A DNA stretch of 64,000 nucleotides from Brevundimonas bullata (GCF_003350205.1 NZ_QLLC01000010.1:43253-107252), one strand, 5' to 3'. Counted from the stretch's first letter, positions 1-10,034 are shown. Notes: generated from the sequence alone by a model not told the origin. Made by a program: numbers and translations.

Positions 1-137
1 CGGCCATGAAGGGCTCGATCGAGGCGCGCGAATATCGCCGCGACCTGAGCCAGGAGATGGAGCACGACGAGATCGCCGAGGCCCAGCGCGCCGCGCGTCG
101 CTGGATCGACGCCGGTTCGACCACGCTCGCCGCCTGA
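1..137 (+). CDS. C-terminal end of a protein, possibly Sel1-repeat type (partial)
   Basis: The reading frame is open from the left edge and stops with TGA at 135-137, so only about 45 C-terminal residues are visible. They are charged and helical, with an EAREYRRDLSQ...AEAQRAARRW pattern. That pattern resembles the last helices of Sel1/TPR-like proteins of alphaproteobacteria, where a final AEAQR..A..W helix is common. An in-frame ATG at 6 exists, but nothing shows it is a start. The product name is a weak inference; the coding call rests on GC-rich codon use and on the stop lying just before the next gene. Confidence 0.5.
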   Translation, partial: AMKGSIEAREYRRDLSQEMEHDEIAEAQRAARRWIDAGSTTLAA

Positions 138-216
138 AGTCGCGGCGGACGGCTGGACCGGGCGGCGAGGTCGGGTTATGGACCCGGCCAAGACACGTCG
201 CCGAAGGATTACGCCC

Positions 217-522
217 ATGCTCGCTCGCATCTATCGCCCGGCCAAGACCGCGATGCAGTCGGGCAAGGCCAAGACCCACGACTGGCGTCTGGAGTTCGAA
301 CCGGCCTCGGCGCGGACCCAGGACCCGCTGACGGGCTGGACCAGCACCACCGACATGAACGGTCAGGTGCGGCTGAGCTTTGAGACCAAGGAAGAGGCGG
401 TCGAATACGCCGAACGTCACGGCATCGCCTTCCGCCTGCACGAGCCGCAGGACGCGCCGCTGATCCTCAAGGCCTACGCCGACAACTTCGCCACCAATCG
501 CAAGCAGTCCTGGACCCACTAA
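217..522 (+). CDS. NADH dehydrogenase (complex I) accessory subunit, NDUFS4/ETC complex I family
   Basis: A 101-residue protein of the ETC complex I subunit family, related to mitochondrial NDUFS4 (18 kDa) and found as a single gene in alphaproteobacteria. It is a peripheral membrane-arm/matrix-arm stabilising subunit on the cytoplasmic side. Visible family features are the opening ARIYRPAKTAMQSG, the DWRLEFEP core, the GWTSTTDMNGQVRLSF segment and the AVEYAERHGI helix. The ATG at 217 is preferred over upstream GTG/ATG codons because family members begin at this point and AAGGA lies about 9 bases ahead. It stands alone, followed by a hairpin terminator. Confidence 0.88.
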   Translation: MLARIYRPAKTAMQSGKAKTHDWRLEFEPASARTQDPLTGWTSTTDMNGQVRLSFETKEEAVEYAERHGIAFRLHEPQDAPLILKAYADNFATNRKQSWTH

Positions 523-548
523 GGGTTCAGCCGCCAGCTTGGACAAAA

Positions 549-579
549 GCGCCGCCCGGAGCGATCCGGGCGGCTCTTT
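549..579 (+). terminator. Intrinsic terminator after the complex I subunit gene
   Basis: A perfect 10-bp stem (551-560 with 565-574) closes a GCGA tetraloop and is followed by TCTTT. It lies 27 bases after the stop codon at 522. Confidence 0.75.
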
Positions 580-770
580 CGTGGCCCGACTCGGACCCGA
601 ATCCTGCCGCGCGACTGTCGCGTGGCGATGAACGCTGAGAGGAAGGGGGCGCTGAAAACGCCGTGTGCACCGTGGCCGAAGGGACGGTCTGATGCGAACC
701 TGATCTTGGGCATTGGTTCTCTTGCCCGGCGCCGCGAAACCCCTTACTGAGCAACGCTTTCCGGCCCAAC

Positions 771-847
771 GCGCCCTTAGCTCAACCGGATAGAGCACCC
801 GCCTTCTAAGCGGGATGTTGCAGGTTCGAGTCCTGCAGGGCGCGCCA
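771..847 (+). tRNA. tRNA-Arg (anticodon TCT)
   Basis: A full cloverleaf is visible. The 7-bp acceptor stem pairs 771-777 with 837-843, and the anticodon stem CCCGC/GCGGG (798-802/810-814) holds a 7-base loop with TCT at 805-807. The T arm has GGTTCGAGTCC, and CCA is encoded at 845-847. It reads AGA codons. No integrase or duplicated 3' end is nearby, so nothing suggests use as an attachment site here. Confidence 0.97.
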
Positions 848-900
848 GGGCTTATCCCGACATTGTCCAGCCAAGGCGCACGAGCGCCGGCCTTCGCTGC

Positions 901-1398
901 CTATTTCTTGCGGAATTGGTCCAGGGAGACGACCTTGGGGCCGTCGTCGTCGCCTGTGGGGGGCGGGGCGGCGTTCGGGTCGCGGGCAGGGGGCGTCAGC
1001 GGCGCGATCTCGGCCTCGACGATCTCGGGCTCTTCGAACTGCAGCAGGAACTGGACGCTGGGGTCGTAGAAGCGGGTCACGGCCGAATAGGGCATGGCCA
1101 GGACCTTGGGCATGCCGCCGAACTTCAGCATGATCGAGAAGCGGTCGTGCTGGACGTCCAGGTCCCAATACTGATGCTGCAGGACGATGGTCATCTCGTC
1201 CGGGTATTTGGCCAGCACGTCCGGCGGCACCGAGACGCCGGGCGCCCGCGTCTTGAACGTGATGTAGAAATGGTGCGCGCCGGGTATGCCGGCGGGCTCG
1301 GCGGCGCGTTCAAGCGCCGAGCGGACCACGCCGCGCAGGGCGTCCTGGGCGAGCTGCTCATAGAACATCTCGTCGACCGGGGGAGATTGATCCGTCAT
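901..1398 (-). CDS. sspB: SspB-family ClpXP adaptor
   Basis: A 165-residue alphaproteobacterial SspB (SspB-alpha). The family is a dimeric cytoplasmic adaptor that binds ssrA-tagged peptides and tethers them to ClpXP. The folded substrate-binding domain occupies about residues 10-125 (HHFYITFKT, a Y.DEMTIVLQHQYWDL strand pair, SIMLKFGG). A Pro/Ala-rich linker then leads to the short C-terminal tail PKVVSLDQFRKK, which matches the ClpX-binding XB peptide seen in SspB proteins. It sits just downstream of, and in the same direction as, the permuted tmRNA gene that makes its substrate tag, so the neighbours fit one pathway. Confidence 0.93.
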   Translation of the reverse strand: MTDQSPPVDEMFYEQLAQDALRGVVRSALERAAEPAGIPGAHHFYITFKTRAPGVSVPPDVLAKYPDEMTIVLQHQYWDLDVQHDRFSIMLKFGGMPKVLAMPYSAVTRFYDPSVQFLLQFEEPEIVEAEIAPLTPPARDPNAAPPPTGDDDGPKVVSLDQFRKK

Positions 1399-1514
1399 CG
1401 GAAGCCTCGAAACTGGGTACGCGCGACTGTTACCCGCGACAGGGGAATGACGGAAGATGGTGATTTGGGGAAAGTGGAGGGCTTCTGTTGGCAGGCGCCC
1501 TCCGGGCCCCGCCT

Positions 1515-1799
1515 GAGGAACTGATCCCTCAGGACTTAAGTGTTCGAAATCTACCGAACCGCATTACGCGGCGAGGCGGACTTCTCCAGCGAAGTTATCG
1601 TTCGCAGTTAGAAAATGGCCCGATACGGTGGGCCAAGACGGGCAAAAGCATCCTCTTTACACGTCCGTCGATGCTAGTCGGCCCCGCAGCTCCCGCCGAT
1701 AACGCGGTGAGAGATTTGGTGGAGCCGCCGGGAATCGCACCCGGGTCCGGTCCGCTTATTACAGGCGCGTTTATCGCCATAGTCCGGGCGAACCCGGAC
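1515..1799 (-). ncRNA. ssrA: tmRNA, circularly permuted two-piece form
   Basis: Reading the minus strand, the acceptor piece comes first and ends with a T arm and CCA at 1719-1717. A spacer of about 31 nt (1716-1686) follows, then the coding piece starts GGGGCCGACTAG at 1685. GGGGCC pairs with GGCTCC of the acceptor end, with one G-U, to rebuild the acceptor stem. The tag frame runs 1605-1567 and reads ANDNFAGEVRLAA before TAA at 1566-1564; alanine from the charged tmRNA precedes it. This permuted order is characteristic of alphaproteobacteria. Both outer ends are estimates: the 5' end from the promoter, the 3' end from a small hairpin near 1515. Confidence 0.93.
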
Positions 1800-1805
1800 A
1801 TGACC

Positions 1806-1834
1806 AATATAGGCGGTCAGCCTACGTGTTCCAA
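1806..1834 (-). promoter_or_regulatory. Sigma-70 type promoter of ssrA
   Basis: On the minus strand, TTGGAA (1834-1829) and TATATT (1811-1806) are separated by exactly 17 bp. They are placed so that transcription would begin near 1799, just ahead of the acceptor piece. This is one of the cleanest housekeeping promoters in the window. Confidence 0.75.
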
Positions 1835-1883
1835 GGGCGCAACGTCGTCTGCGTCGATTTTACAGTGGGATAGTCGATGAGAC

Positions 1884-2732
1884 CTATCTGGCTCGCGCGC
1901 GAACCAGCCAGCAGGCGGCGGTGAAACGGGCGACGCCGTCAGCCACAAAGGGCGCGAAGGCCTGATTGACCGCGTCGATCACCGCGGTTCGGGTGGCTTC
2001 GTCCAGATCAGGCAGCATTTGGCCGACACGCCCCATGCGCGCGGCATAGGTCGCGAGGTCGTCTGCCGACAGGGTGCAGGGCACGTCGAGCGGCTGAATG
2101 TCGATGTCGCGCCATGCCGGCTCCAGAATGGCGCGCACTCGGTCGGCGTCGGCGAAGGCGAACTGGCCCGGCGCAGAGGGTTCGCGGGGCTCAAGTTTGG
2201 GCAGGTAGGGGGCGGAGGCCTGCTCGGCGGCGACCATGAAGGGGTTTTCCACCGTACCCCGCCAGGCGATGAAGGTCAGATCGCCTCCGTCACGAACGGC
2301 CCGGCGCAGATTGGCGAAGGCCGCTGCCGGGTCGTCGAAGAACATGACGCCGAAGCGCGAGATGACGGCGTCGAAGCTGTCGGGCGCGAAGGCATGGCCT
2401 TGTGCGTCCCCGGCGATGAAATGGGCGTTGGTCAGGCCCTCGTTCTCGGCGCGACGGCGGGCGGCGGTGATCAGGGGCGCCGAGATATCCAGTCCTGTGC
2501 ATTGCCCCTCGGGCGCCAGTCGTCGGGCGGCGGCGAGGGTCGTCGCGCCTGCCCCGCAACCGATATCGAGGATGTTGCGGGCGCCGCCGGCTGCGACTTC
2601 GTCCGCCAGCAGGCGCTCAAACGGCAGGAACAGGCGGTCCAGAAGTTGCTGCTGCTCGACCCAGACCTCGCCGCCGCGCGAGTTCCACAGGGCCGATTGC
2701 GTTTGATTGGGCGGGATAGGCGATTGGGTCAT
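1884..2732 (-). CDS. Class I SAM-dependent methyltransferase
   Basis: A 282-residue soluble methyltransferase. Motif I (DIGCGAG) is at residues 56-62, a GLDIS acidic loop follows near 80, and the motif around residues 118-130 (DAVISRFGVMFFDDP) is typical of ubiquinone/arsenite-type methyltransferases. The substrate is not identifiable from sequence. The gene is divergent from a MerR regulator. Its promoter, at 2767-2797, has the unusual 19-bp spacer with a centred dyad that MerR-type activators work on, so it is the probable target of that regulator. No metal-binding Cys cluster typical of ArsM is present. Confidence 0.85.
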   Translation of the reverse strand: MTQSPIPPNQTQSALWNSRGGEVWVEQQQLLDRLFLPFERLLADEVAAGGARNILDIGCGAGATTLAAARRLAPEGQCTGLDISAPLITAARRRAENEGLTNAHFIAGDAQGHAFAPDSFDAVISRFGVMFFDDPAAAFANLRRAVRDGGDLTFIAWRGTVENPFMVAAEQASAPYLPKLEPREPSAPGQFAFADADRVRAILEPAWRDIDIQPLDVPCTLSADDLATYAARMGRVGQMLPDLDEATRTAVIDAVNQAFAPFVADGVARFTAACWLVRARAR

Positions 2733-2766
2733 GGCGGCGTCCTTGTATCTGGTCTTGAACCGCGCG

Positions 2767-2797
2767 ACGATACGACTTCAAGTCCACTTGAGGTCAA
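2767..2797 (-). promoter_or_regulatory. MerR/SoxR-type promoter-operator for the methyltransferase gene
   Basis: On the minus strand, TTGACC (2797-2792) and TATCGT (2772-2767) are 19 bp apart. The spacer region holds the dyad CCTCAAGTGGACTTGAAG (2793-2776). Both the long spacer and the CCTCAAGT..ACTTGA half-sites match the organisation known for the SoxR-controlled soxS promoter. MerR-family activators untwist such over-long spacers. The divergent MerR gene starts at 2800, so its own start abuts the -35 element. Confidence 0.72.
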
Positions 2798-2799
2798 CC

Positions 2800-3246
2800 G
2801 TGAAATTGCTGGATATCGGCGAGGTGGCGGAGCTGTGCGGATTGCCGGCTTCGACGCTGCGATTCTATGAGGAAAAGGGACTGATCGCCTCGGTCGGGCG
2901 GCGCGGCTTGAGGCGGCTGTTCGACGGGGAGGCGCTGGACCGGCTGTCGCTGATCGCCCTCGGGCGCTCGGCGGGTTTCTCGCTGGACGAGATCGGGGAC
3001 ATGCTGGGTCTCGACGGTCCGCCGCGGATTGATCGGGCCAGGCTGGCGGAGAGGGCGGATGAGCTGGATCAGACGATCCGGCGGCTGACCGCCCTAAGCA
3101 AAGCCCTGCGTCATGCAGCGGAATGTCCGGCGCCCAGCCATATGGAGTGTCCGACGTTCAACCGCTTGCGGCGGGCGGCGGTGGCGCGTGGGCGCGAGGC
3201 TAGGTCCCCGGCGAAACGCGCGCCCAGTCCGAGGTCTGGTTCCTGA
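2800..3246 (+). CDS. MerR-family transcriptional regulator
   Basis: A 148-residue MerR-type regulator starting at GTG 2800, where homologues begin (KLLDIGEVAELCGLPASTLRFYE, the winged helix-turn-helix). The DNA-binding domain is about residues 1-70 and a dimerising coiled coil about 80-110. The C-terminal effector segment contains ECPAPSHMECPTF, two cysteines seven residues apart plus a histidine. SoxR instead has a four-cysteine 2Fe-2S cluster, which is absent here, so this is not SoxR although the adjacent operator is SoxR-like. It is divergent from a methyltransferase and its 3' end overlaps the 3' end of miaA by 47 bp. Confidence 0.87.
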   Translation: MKLLDIGEVAELCGLPASTLRFYEEKGLIASVGRRGLRRLFDGEALDRLSLIALGRSAGFSLDEIGDMLGLDGPPRIDRARLAERADELDQTIRRLTALSKALRHAAECPAPSHMECPTFNRLRRAAVARGREARSPAKRAPSPRSGS

Positions 3247-4084
3247 ACCAGGTCAGCTGGCGCTTGGCGTAGTGGCGGGTGGACAGGCGGATGGCGGCGA
3301 TCGCCTGATCCAGCGAAGTCCGGCCCGACAGATGGGCGGCCAGTTCGGGGACGCCGACGGCCTTCATGGCGGGCAGGGTCGGGTCGAGGTTGCGGGCGAG
3401 CAGGGCGCGGACCTCGTCCAGGGCGCCGTTCTGGATCATCTGGCTGACCCGGACGTCGCAGGCGGCGTAGAGGCGGTCGCGGGGCGGCTCGACGACGAGG
3501 GTCTCATAGGAGCCCGGCGTGAGCAGGGGCCGGGTGTCGGCCTTCCAGTCGCTGAGCGAGCGCTCGGTGGACTGGGCCACGGCCAGGGCGCGGATCAGGC
3601 GCTGGCGGTCGCCGGGGGTGATGGCGGCGGCGGCGGTCGGATCGACCTCGGCCAAGCGGCGACGGAAGGCGGCTTCGCCCTCAAGGTCATAGGCGGCCTG
3701 GACCGTGTCGCGGACGGCGTCGGGCACGGCGGGAATGTCGGCCAGGCCGCGCGTCAGGGCGTTGAAATAGAGGCCGGTGCCGCCGACCAGCAGGGCGGGG
3801 CGGTCCTGAGCGGTCAGTTCCTCCAGCAGCGGCATGACGGCGCGGGTCCAGCGGCCGACGGACCAGGACTCGGCGGCGTCGGCGACGCCGTAGAGGCGGT
3901 GTTCGGCGCGGGCTTCGTCCTCGATCGTGGGGCGGGCGCTGAGGACGCGCAGGTCGGCGTAGAGCTGCTGGCTGTCAGCGTTGACGATGACGGCGCCGGT
4001 TTTCTCCGCCATGTCCAGCGCCAGACGCGACTTGCCCGAGGCGGTGGGGCCGGCGATCAGGGTGAGGCGGGGCGTTTTGGTCAA
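3200..4084 (-). CDS. miaA: tRNA dimethylallyltransferase MiaA
   Basis: MiaA adds a dimethylallyl group from DMAPP to N6 of A37 in tRNAs reading UNN codons. The P-loop GPTASGKS is near residue 12, followed by the family signature VNADSQQLYADLRVLSARP and the GGTGLYFNALTRGL segment. The C-terminus reads RHYAKRQLTWFRNQ, typical of MiaA. I take the TTG at 4084 as start (294 aa) because it leaves the usual few residues before the P-loop and 77 bp to the divergent mrp gene. Another TTG at 4150 is possible and would add 22 residues. Confidence 0.93.
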   Translation of the reverse strand: MTKTPRLTLIAGPTASGKSRLALDMAEKTGAVIVNADSQQLYADLRVLSARPTIEDEARAEHRLYGVADAAESWSVGRWTRAVMPLLEELTAQDRPALLVGGTGLYFNALTRGLADIPAVPDAVRDTVQAAYDLEGEAAFRRRLAEVDPTAAAAITPGDRQRLIRALAVAQSTERSLSDWKADTRPLLTPGSYETLVVEPPRDRLYAACDVRVSQMIQNGALDEVRALLARNLDPTLPAMKAVGVPELAAHLSGRTSLDQAIAAIRLSTRHYAKRQLTWFRNQTSDWARVSPGT

Positions 4085-4161
4085 AGGAACAGGCTCGCGA
4101 ACAGGACCAGAGGGCGATAGAACGCCCGCGACCGGCCCGGCAAGGGCCAAGGAGCAGAGCC

Positions 4162-5232
4162 TTGATCGACCGCACCGCTGTAATCGCCGCCCTCGACGCC
4201 GTCATCGACCCGAAATCGGGACAGGGGCTGGTCGCCGCCGGTCTGGTTCAGGGGCTGACGGTGGCCGAGGATCGCGCGGGCTTCGTCATGGAGGTTCCGG
4301 CAGGCGAGACGGCGATCTACGCCCCCGTGCGCGACGCAGCCGAGGCGGCGTTGAAGGCCATGCCGGGCATGGCGCGGGTATCCGTCGTGCTGACCGCTGA
4401 GGCCGTGGCGGCTGCGGCTCCCCGTCGCACGGCTGGCCTGTCGAAGGCCGCGACCGATCAGGGGCGGGCTAAGGCGCCGGTTCCGACCGAGCGTCCGGCC
4501 CATGTGAAGCGTGTTCTGGCGGTGGCCAGCGGCAAGGGCGGGGTCGGCAAGTCGACGGTGGCGGTCAATCTGGCGGCGGCGCTGGCGGCGAGGGGCCTGT
4601 CGGTCGGTATTCTGGACGCCGACGTCTATGGACCGTCGCTGCCGACCATGCTGGGGCTGTCGGGCCAGCCGGCCTATGTGGACGGGGCCATCGTGCCGCA
4701 CGTCGCGTTTGGGCTGAAGGCCATGTCGGTGGGGCTGTTGACCAAGGCCGACGACGCCATGATCTGGCGCGGGCCGATGGCGTCGCAGGCCATCACTCAA
4801 ATGCTGACCCAGACGCTTTGGGGCACGGAGGAAGCGCCGCTGGACGTGCTGGTGGTCGATCTGCCGCCCGGCACAGGCGACGTGCAACTGACCCTGATCC
4901 AGAAGACGCCGCTGGACGGGGCGGTCATTGTCTCGACCCCGCAGGAGGTGGCGCTGGCCGATGCGCGCCGCGCCCACACCCTGTTCCAGAGGGTCAATGT
5001 GCCGACCCTGGGCCTGATCGAGAACATGAGCGGAGAGGTGTTCGGGCGCGGCGGGGCCGAGGCCGAGGCGGCCCGGCTGGGCGTGGCCTTCCTCGGCGAC
5101 CTGCCGCTGGACGCGGCCCTGCGTCAGGCGGGGGATGCAGGTCGGCCGCTGGTTTCGGCGGAGCCGTACGGCGAAGTGGCGGCCCGGTTCGCGGCGGTCG
5201 CGGCCAGGGTGGCGGAAGGTCTTGGCCTCTAG
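4162..5232 (+). CDS. mrp: Mrp/ApbC-type P-loop ATPase (Fe-S carrier family)
   Basis: A 356-residue Mrp/NBP35-family protein with an N-terminal MIP18-like domain (about 1-85), a linker, and a deviant Walker A GKGGVGKS at 124-131. Family motifs DADVYGPSLPTMLGL, WRGPM and DVLVVDLPPGTGD follow. Mrp proteins deliver Fe-S clusters in the cytoplasm. The usual CPxC pair that follows ENMS is missing: the sequence goes directly from ENMS to GEVFGRGG (near nt 5025-5050), so cluster binding through that motif is doubtful. The TTG start is supported by AAGGAG at 4149-4154, seven bases upstream. Confidence 0.92.
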   Translation: MIDRTAVIAALDAVIDPKSGQGLVAAGLVQGLTVAEDRAGFVMEVPAGETAIYAPVRDAAEAALKAMPGMARVSVVLTAEAVAAAAPRRTAGLSKAATDQGRAKAPVPTERPAHVKRVLAVASGKGGVGKSTVAVNLAAALAARGLSVGILDADVYGPSLPTMLGLSGQPAYVDGAIVPHVAFGLKAMSVGLLTKADDAMIWRGPMASQAITQMLTQTLWGTEEAPLDVLVVDLPPGTGDVQLTLIQKTPLDGAVIVSTPQEVALADARRAHTLFQRVNVPTLGLIENMSGEVFGRGGAEAEAARLGVAFLGDLPLDAALRQAGDAGRPLVSAEPYGEVAARFAAVAARVAEGLGL

Positions 5233-5252
5233 CGACGGGGAGCGGGTTGGCT

Positions 5253-5284
5253 ATTGCACTACATCTAGAAAAAAACAGTGCAAT
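5253..5284. repeat. 8-bp inverted repeat with AT-rich centre after mrp
   Basis: ATTGCACT (5253-5260) is repeated inverted as AGTGCAAT (5277-5284) across a 16-base spacer that contains a run of A. It begins 21 bases after the mrp stop. It could be a protein-binding dyad or part of a weak terminator on the minus strand, where the spacer reads as a T run; neither is proven. Confidence 0.45.
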
Positions 5285-5609
5285 TGGCGCAATAAGCGGC
5301 GGCGGCTTTGCTCCCGCTGATCTCGGCCTGAGCCGGGAGTGAGCGGGACCAGATCACGGCGTCAGGCACGGTTTTCGCAAGGGTCTGAGCCGGGGGCCTG
5401 GGCGGACCGGGGCGGGCGGCGATGTCAAAGAACAGCCCGCAGTCTGGGCCTATTCTAGGCCTCGGCGCGCAAATGAGGCTGATCTCCAGGTCTAGGCCTG
5501 TCTTTTCAATGGTTTGCGCCTGAGACTTGTGATGGCTGGACGGCGATAGCGCGCGCATCCGGGCCTTTGTCAGACGTAGGCGAGGCGGCTTCGCCGAGGC
5601 GAAGCGCCG

Positions 5610-5653
5610 ACCCTCATCCGGCCCTGCGGGCCACCTTCTCCCACCGGGAGAAG
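5610..5653. repeat. REP-like palindromic intergenic repeat
   Basis: Two adjacent hairpins are visible: GGCCC..GGGCC (around 5619-5631) and a perfect 9-bp stem CCTTCTCCC/GGGAGAAGG (5633-5641 with 5645-5653). The unit beginning CCCTCATCCGGCCC and ending GGGAGAAGG is a repeat I know to be common between genes in Caulobacterales and other alphaproteobacteria. It lies just past the 3' end of parE. Confidence 0.7.
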
Positions 5654-5680
5654 GAAGCCAGCCAGGCGAAGGAAGGCGAT

Positions 5681-7810
<2,130 letters not shown>

Positions 7811-9251
7811 CTACGCAGTCTGCGGTGATTCGGGGACCGGACTGGTAGGCTCCGCGTCGCTTCGGGGCAAGCGTCACCCGGTCGAACGGCGGCTCGGGAT
7901 AGACGGCGCGCGCCAGGATCGCCAGGCACAGGGTCCAGGGCAGGCTCTGGGCGCTGAGCAGTACGCTCTCGGAGAAGGTCAGCAGGATATAGACGCTGAG
8001 ATAGGCGATGCCCCAGAAGCCCTCGCGCAGGCCCGCCGTCGGCAGGCGCAGCAGGGTCAGGACATAGGACGAGGTCATGATCGTCCCGACCAGAACGGCG
8101 CCGGGCCAACCCAGCTGGACCAGCAGGTCGATCCAGCCGTTGTGGGCCGAGGGCACGACCCAGCCTGTCTGATAGCGAACCCAGAGCGCGGGCTCAGAGT
8201 CCAGTCCCCAGAAGGCGTTGTAGCCGTAGCCGGTCCAGGGGCGCTCGGCGATCTTGACGAACAGGGCGTCCCAGATTCCTGTGCGCCCGGTGAGGGACGG
8301 GTCCTTGCCGAGGGCGGCGAGAATCTCGGCGGATTCATAGGTCCACAGCCACCAGCCCGCTGCGCCGCCGACGACGCCCATCCAGACGGCGGCGACCGCC
8401 AGGGCGGGGCCTCCGCGCTTGAGCGTCCAAAGCGCGCCGACCATGCCGACGCCCAGCATGATGCAGAGCAGGGAGGTCTTGGACCGGGCCGCCAAGACCA
8501 GCAGAATGCAAAGCAGGATGGTCAGCAGCGGCGTCTTCCACCGCCGATCTTCGGATGCAGCCCAGGCCGCAGCCGCGGTTCCCCCCGCAGCCATGACCAT
8601 CCCCATCTGATTCTTCTCGTACCAGATGCCGCGCCACATCCCGGCGTTGACGTCTTGATGCACGCCGATGGAGGGGACGGCGAAGACCATGAGGATGCTC
8701 AGCAGCCCCATGATGAAAGCGCAGTGGGTCAGCAAGCGCGGCAGGCAATGCCCGTGGAAGCTCGTTCCCAGATACATGGCGAACGAGCCGCTGATGACCA
8801 TGGCGATGACCCGGCGGCCGGTCATGGACGGGTCGATCGACCAGTATTTGGAGGCGAAGGCCAGGGACACGATACAGGCCCAGGCGAGCACGGCGGGCCA
8901 GGCCCGCGCGATGGTCTTGAAACGCAGCAGGACCAGGCCGGCGACGATGGCGTAAACCGGCAGCCAGAACAGGCGCAGCAGCGGCGTCTCGCCCTGATCC
9001 GGCGCCAACACCGGCCCGATCAGGGCGCCGGTCAGCATGCAGACGACAAAGCCCGCCGCGACCTGTTCCCATAGGGGCGGGCCGGGGGGGATGACTTCAG
9101 GCTCTGGACGGACGGCGCGCACGGCGGCACGGTCGCCGAACAGGGTTAAGGAAGGGTAGGGGCATGACCAGTCTGATGCGCGTCCGGCGGGAGGGGGAGC
9201 ACGCCAAGGTCGGCTTCGTCGAGCTGTTTTCGCGGATTTTGGGGGAAGAGA

Positions 9252-10034
9252 ATGCTGGAGTTGTTGTTTGGTCGTCGGGTGCGGCCGAAGCCGTTTCTGG
9301 ATGAAGACGTGCAGGAGTGGCACCTGACGACCTGGGCGCTTTTGCTAGAGCGGTTCGGAGGAGAGGCGCCCTTTCGCGAGACGCCGCTGGTGCTGCCGAC
9401 GCCCGACTATTTTCCGGCGACCGAGGCGCAGGGGCACGAGCGTGTTCAGCACATCCTTCGATGCGTCATGAACCTCATGGGTATCGGCGACTGGCCGTGT
9501 CGGCTGGAGGCGCTGCCGGAGCGGAGAGGCGGGATGCAGGTCGGCGCCTTCCTGACGCTGGAAGGCGAGGATGAACCGAACGGAACCTTCCATTTCGATG
9601 CGGACGGCGTCGCCGTGATCTCATATTCGCCGGAGCTGGTGGAGCGGACCTCGGACCTCGTCGCGACCTTGGCGCACGAGGCGGCGCACTACCTGCTGTC
9701 GGGGCAGGCGGATCTGGTCGAGAACGAGACCCATGAACTCGCCACGGATCTGATGGTCGCCTACACGGGCTTCGGCCTGTTCGGGGCCAATGCGGCCTTC
9801 AGCTTCGCCCAGCACGGCGACGCCTTCAGTCAGGGCTGGATGAGCCGTCGGTCGGGCTATCTGTCGCCGCGCAGTTGGGCCTTTGCACTGGCCGTATTCG
9901 CCGCGCTCAAGGGCGACGACGGCGATATGGATCGCTGGCTGAAGCCGGAGGTCGCGCAACTGCGAAAGGCGGCCAGCCGCTATCTGGAGCGCTACCCGCA
10001 GGTTCTGGAGGGGATGCGGCGGGCGTTCGTCTAG
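9252..10034 (+). CDS. Hypothetical protein with HExxH zinc-peptidase-like motif
   Basis: A 260-residue soluble protein without a signal peptide. Residues 138-142 form HEAAH inside LAHEAAHYLLSG, an HExxH metal-binding helix. About 17 residues later ENETHELATDLMVAYTGFG supplies Glu/Asp that could be the third ligand, the pattern of small gluzincin-like peptidases. The fold is mixed alpha/beta with a long helical C-terminus. I do not recognise a named family. The gene converges on uvrD with a 4-bp overlap of the ends. Proteolytic activity is an inference from the motif only. Confidence 0.8.
   Translation: MLELLFGRRVRPKPFLDEDVQEWHLTTWALLLERFGGEAPFRETPLVLPTPDYFPATEAQGHERVQHILRCVMNLMGIGDWPCRLEALPERRGGMQVGAFLTLEGEDEPNGTFHFDADGVAVISYSPELVERTSDLVATLAHEAAHYLLSGQADLVENETHELATDLMVAYTGFGLFGANAAFSFAQHGDAFSQGWMSRRSGYLSPRSWAFALAVFAALKGDDGDMDRWLKPEVAQLRKAASRYLERYPQVLEGMRRAFV

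Larger units (their letters stand above)
5233..5680. other. Intergenic region between mrp and parE
   Basis: No convincing gene is seen in these 448 bases. They hold an AT-richer dyad just after mrp (5253-5284), a loose CTCCCG...CGGGAG stem near 5310-5339, and a two-hairpin palindromic repeat at 5610-5653. A long open frame crosses the region on the minus strand, but it is the antisense shadow of parE. Confidence 0.6.

Noticed and set aside
771..847. tRNA-Arg as an integration site
   Set aside because: No integrase, no duplicated tRNA 3' end and no change in composition nearby.
9164..9304. 46-codon frame from ATG 9164 before the HExxH gene
   Set aside because: It overlaps the well-supported gene start at 9252 in another frame, and neither conservation nor a domain is evident.
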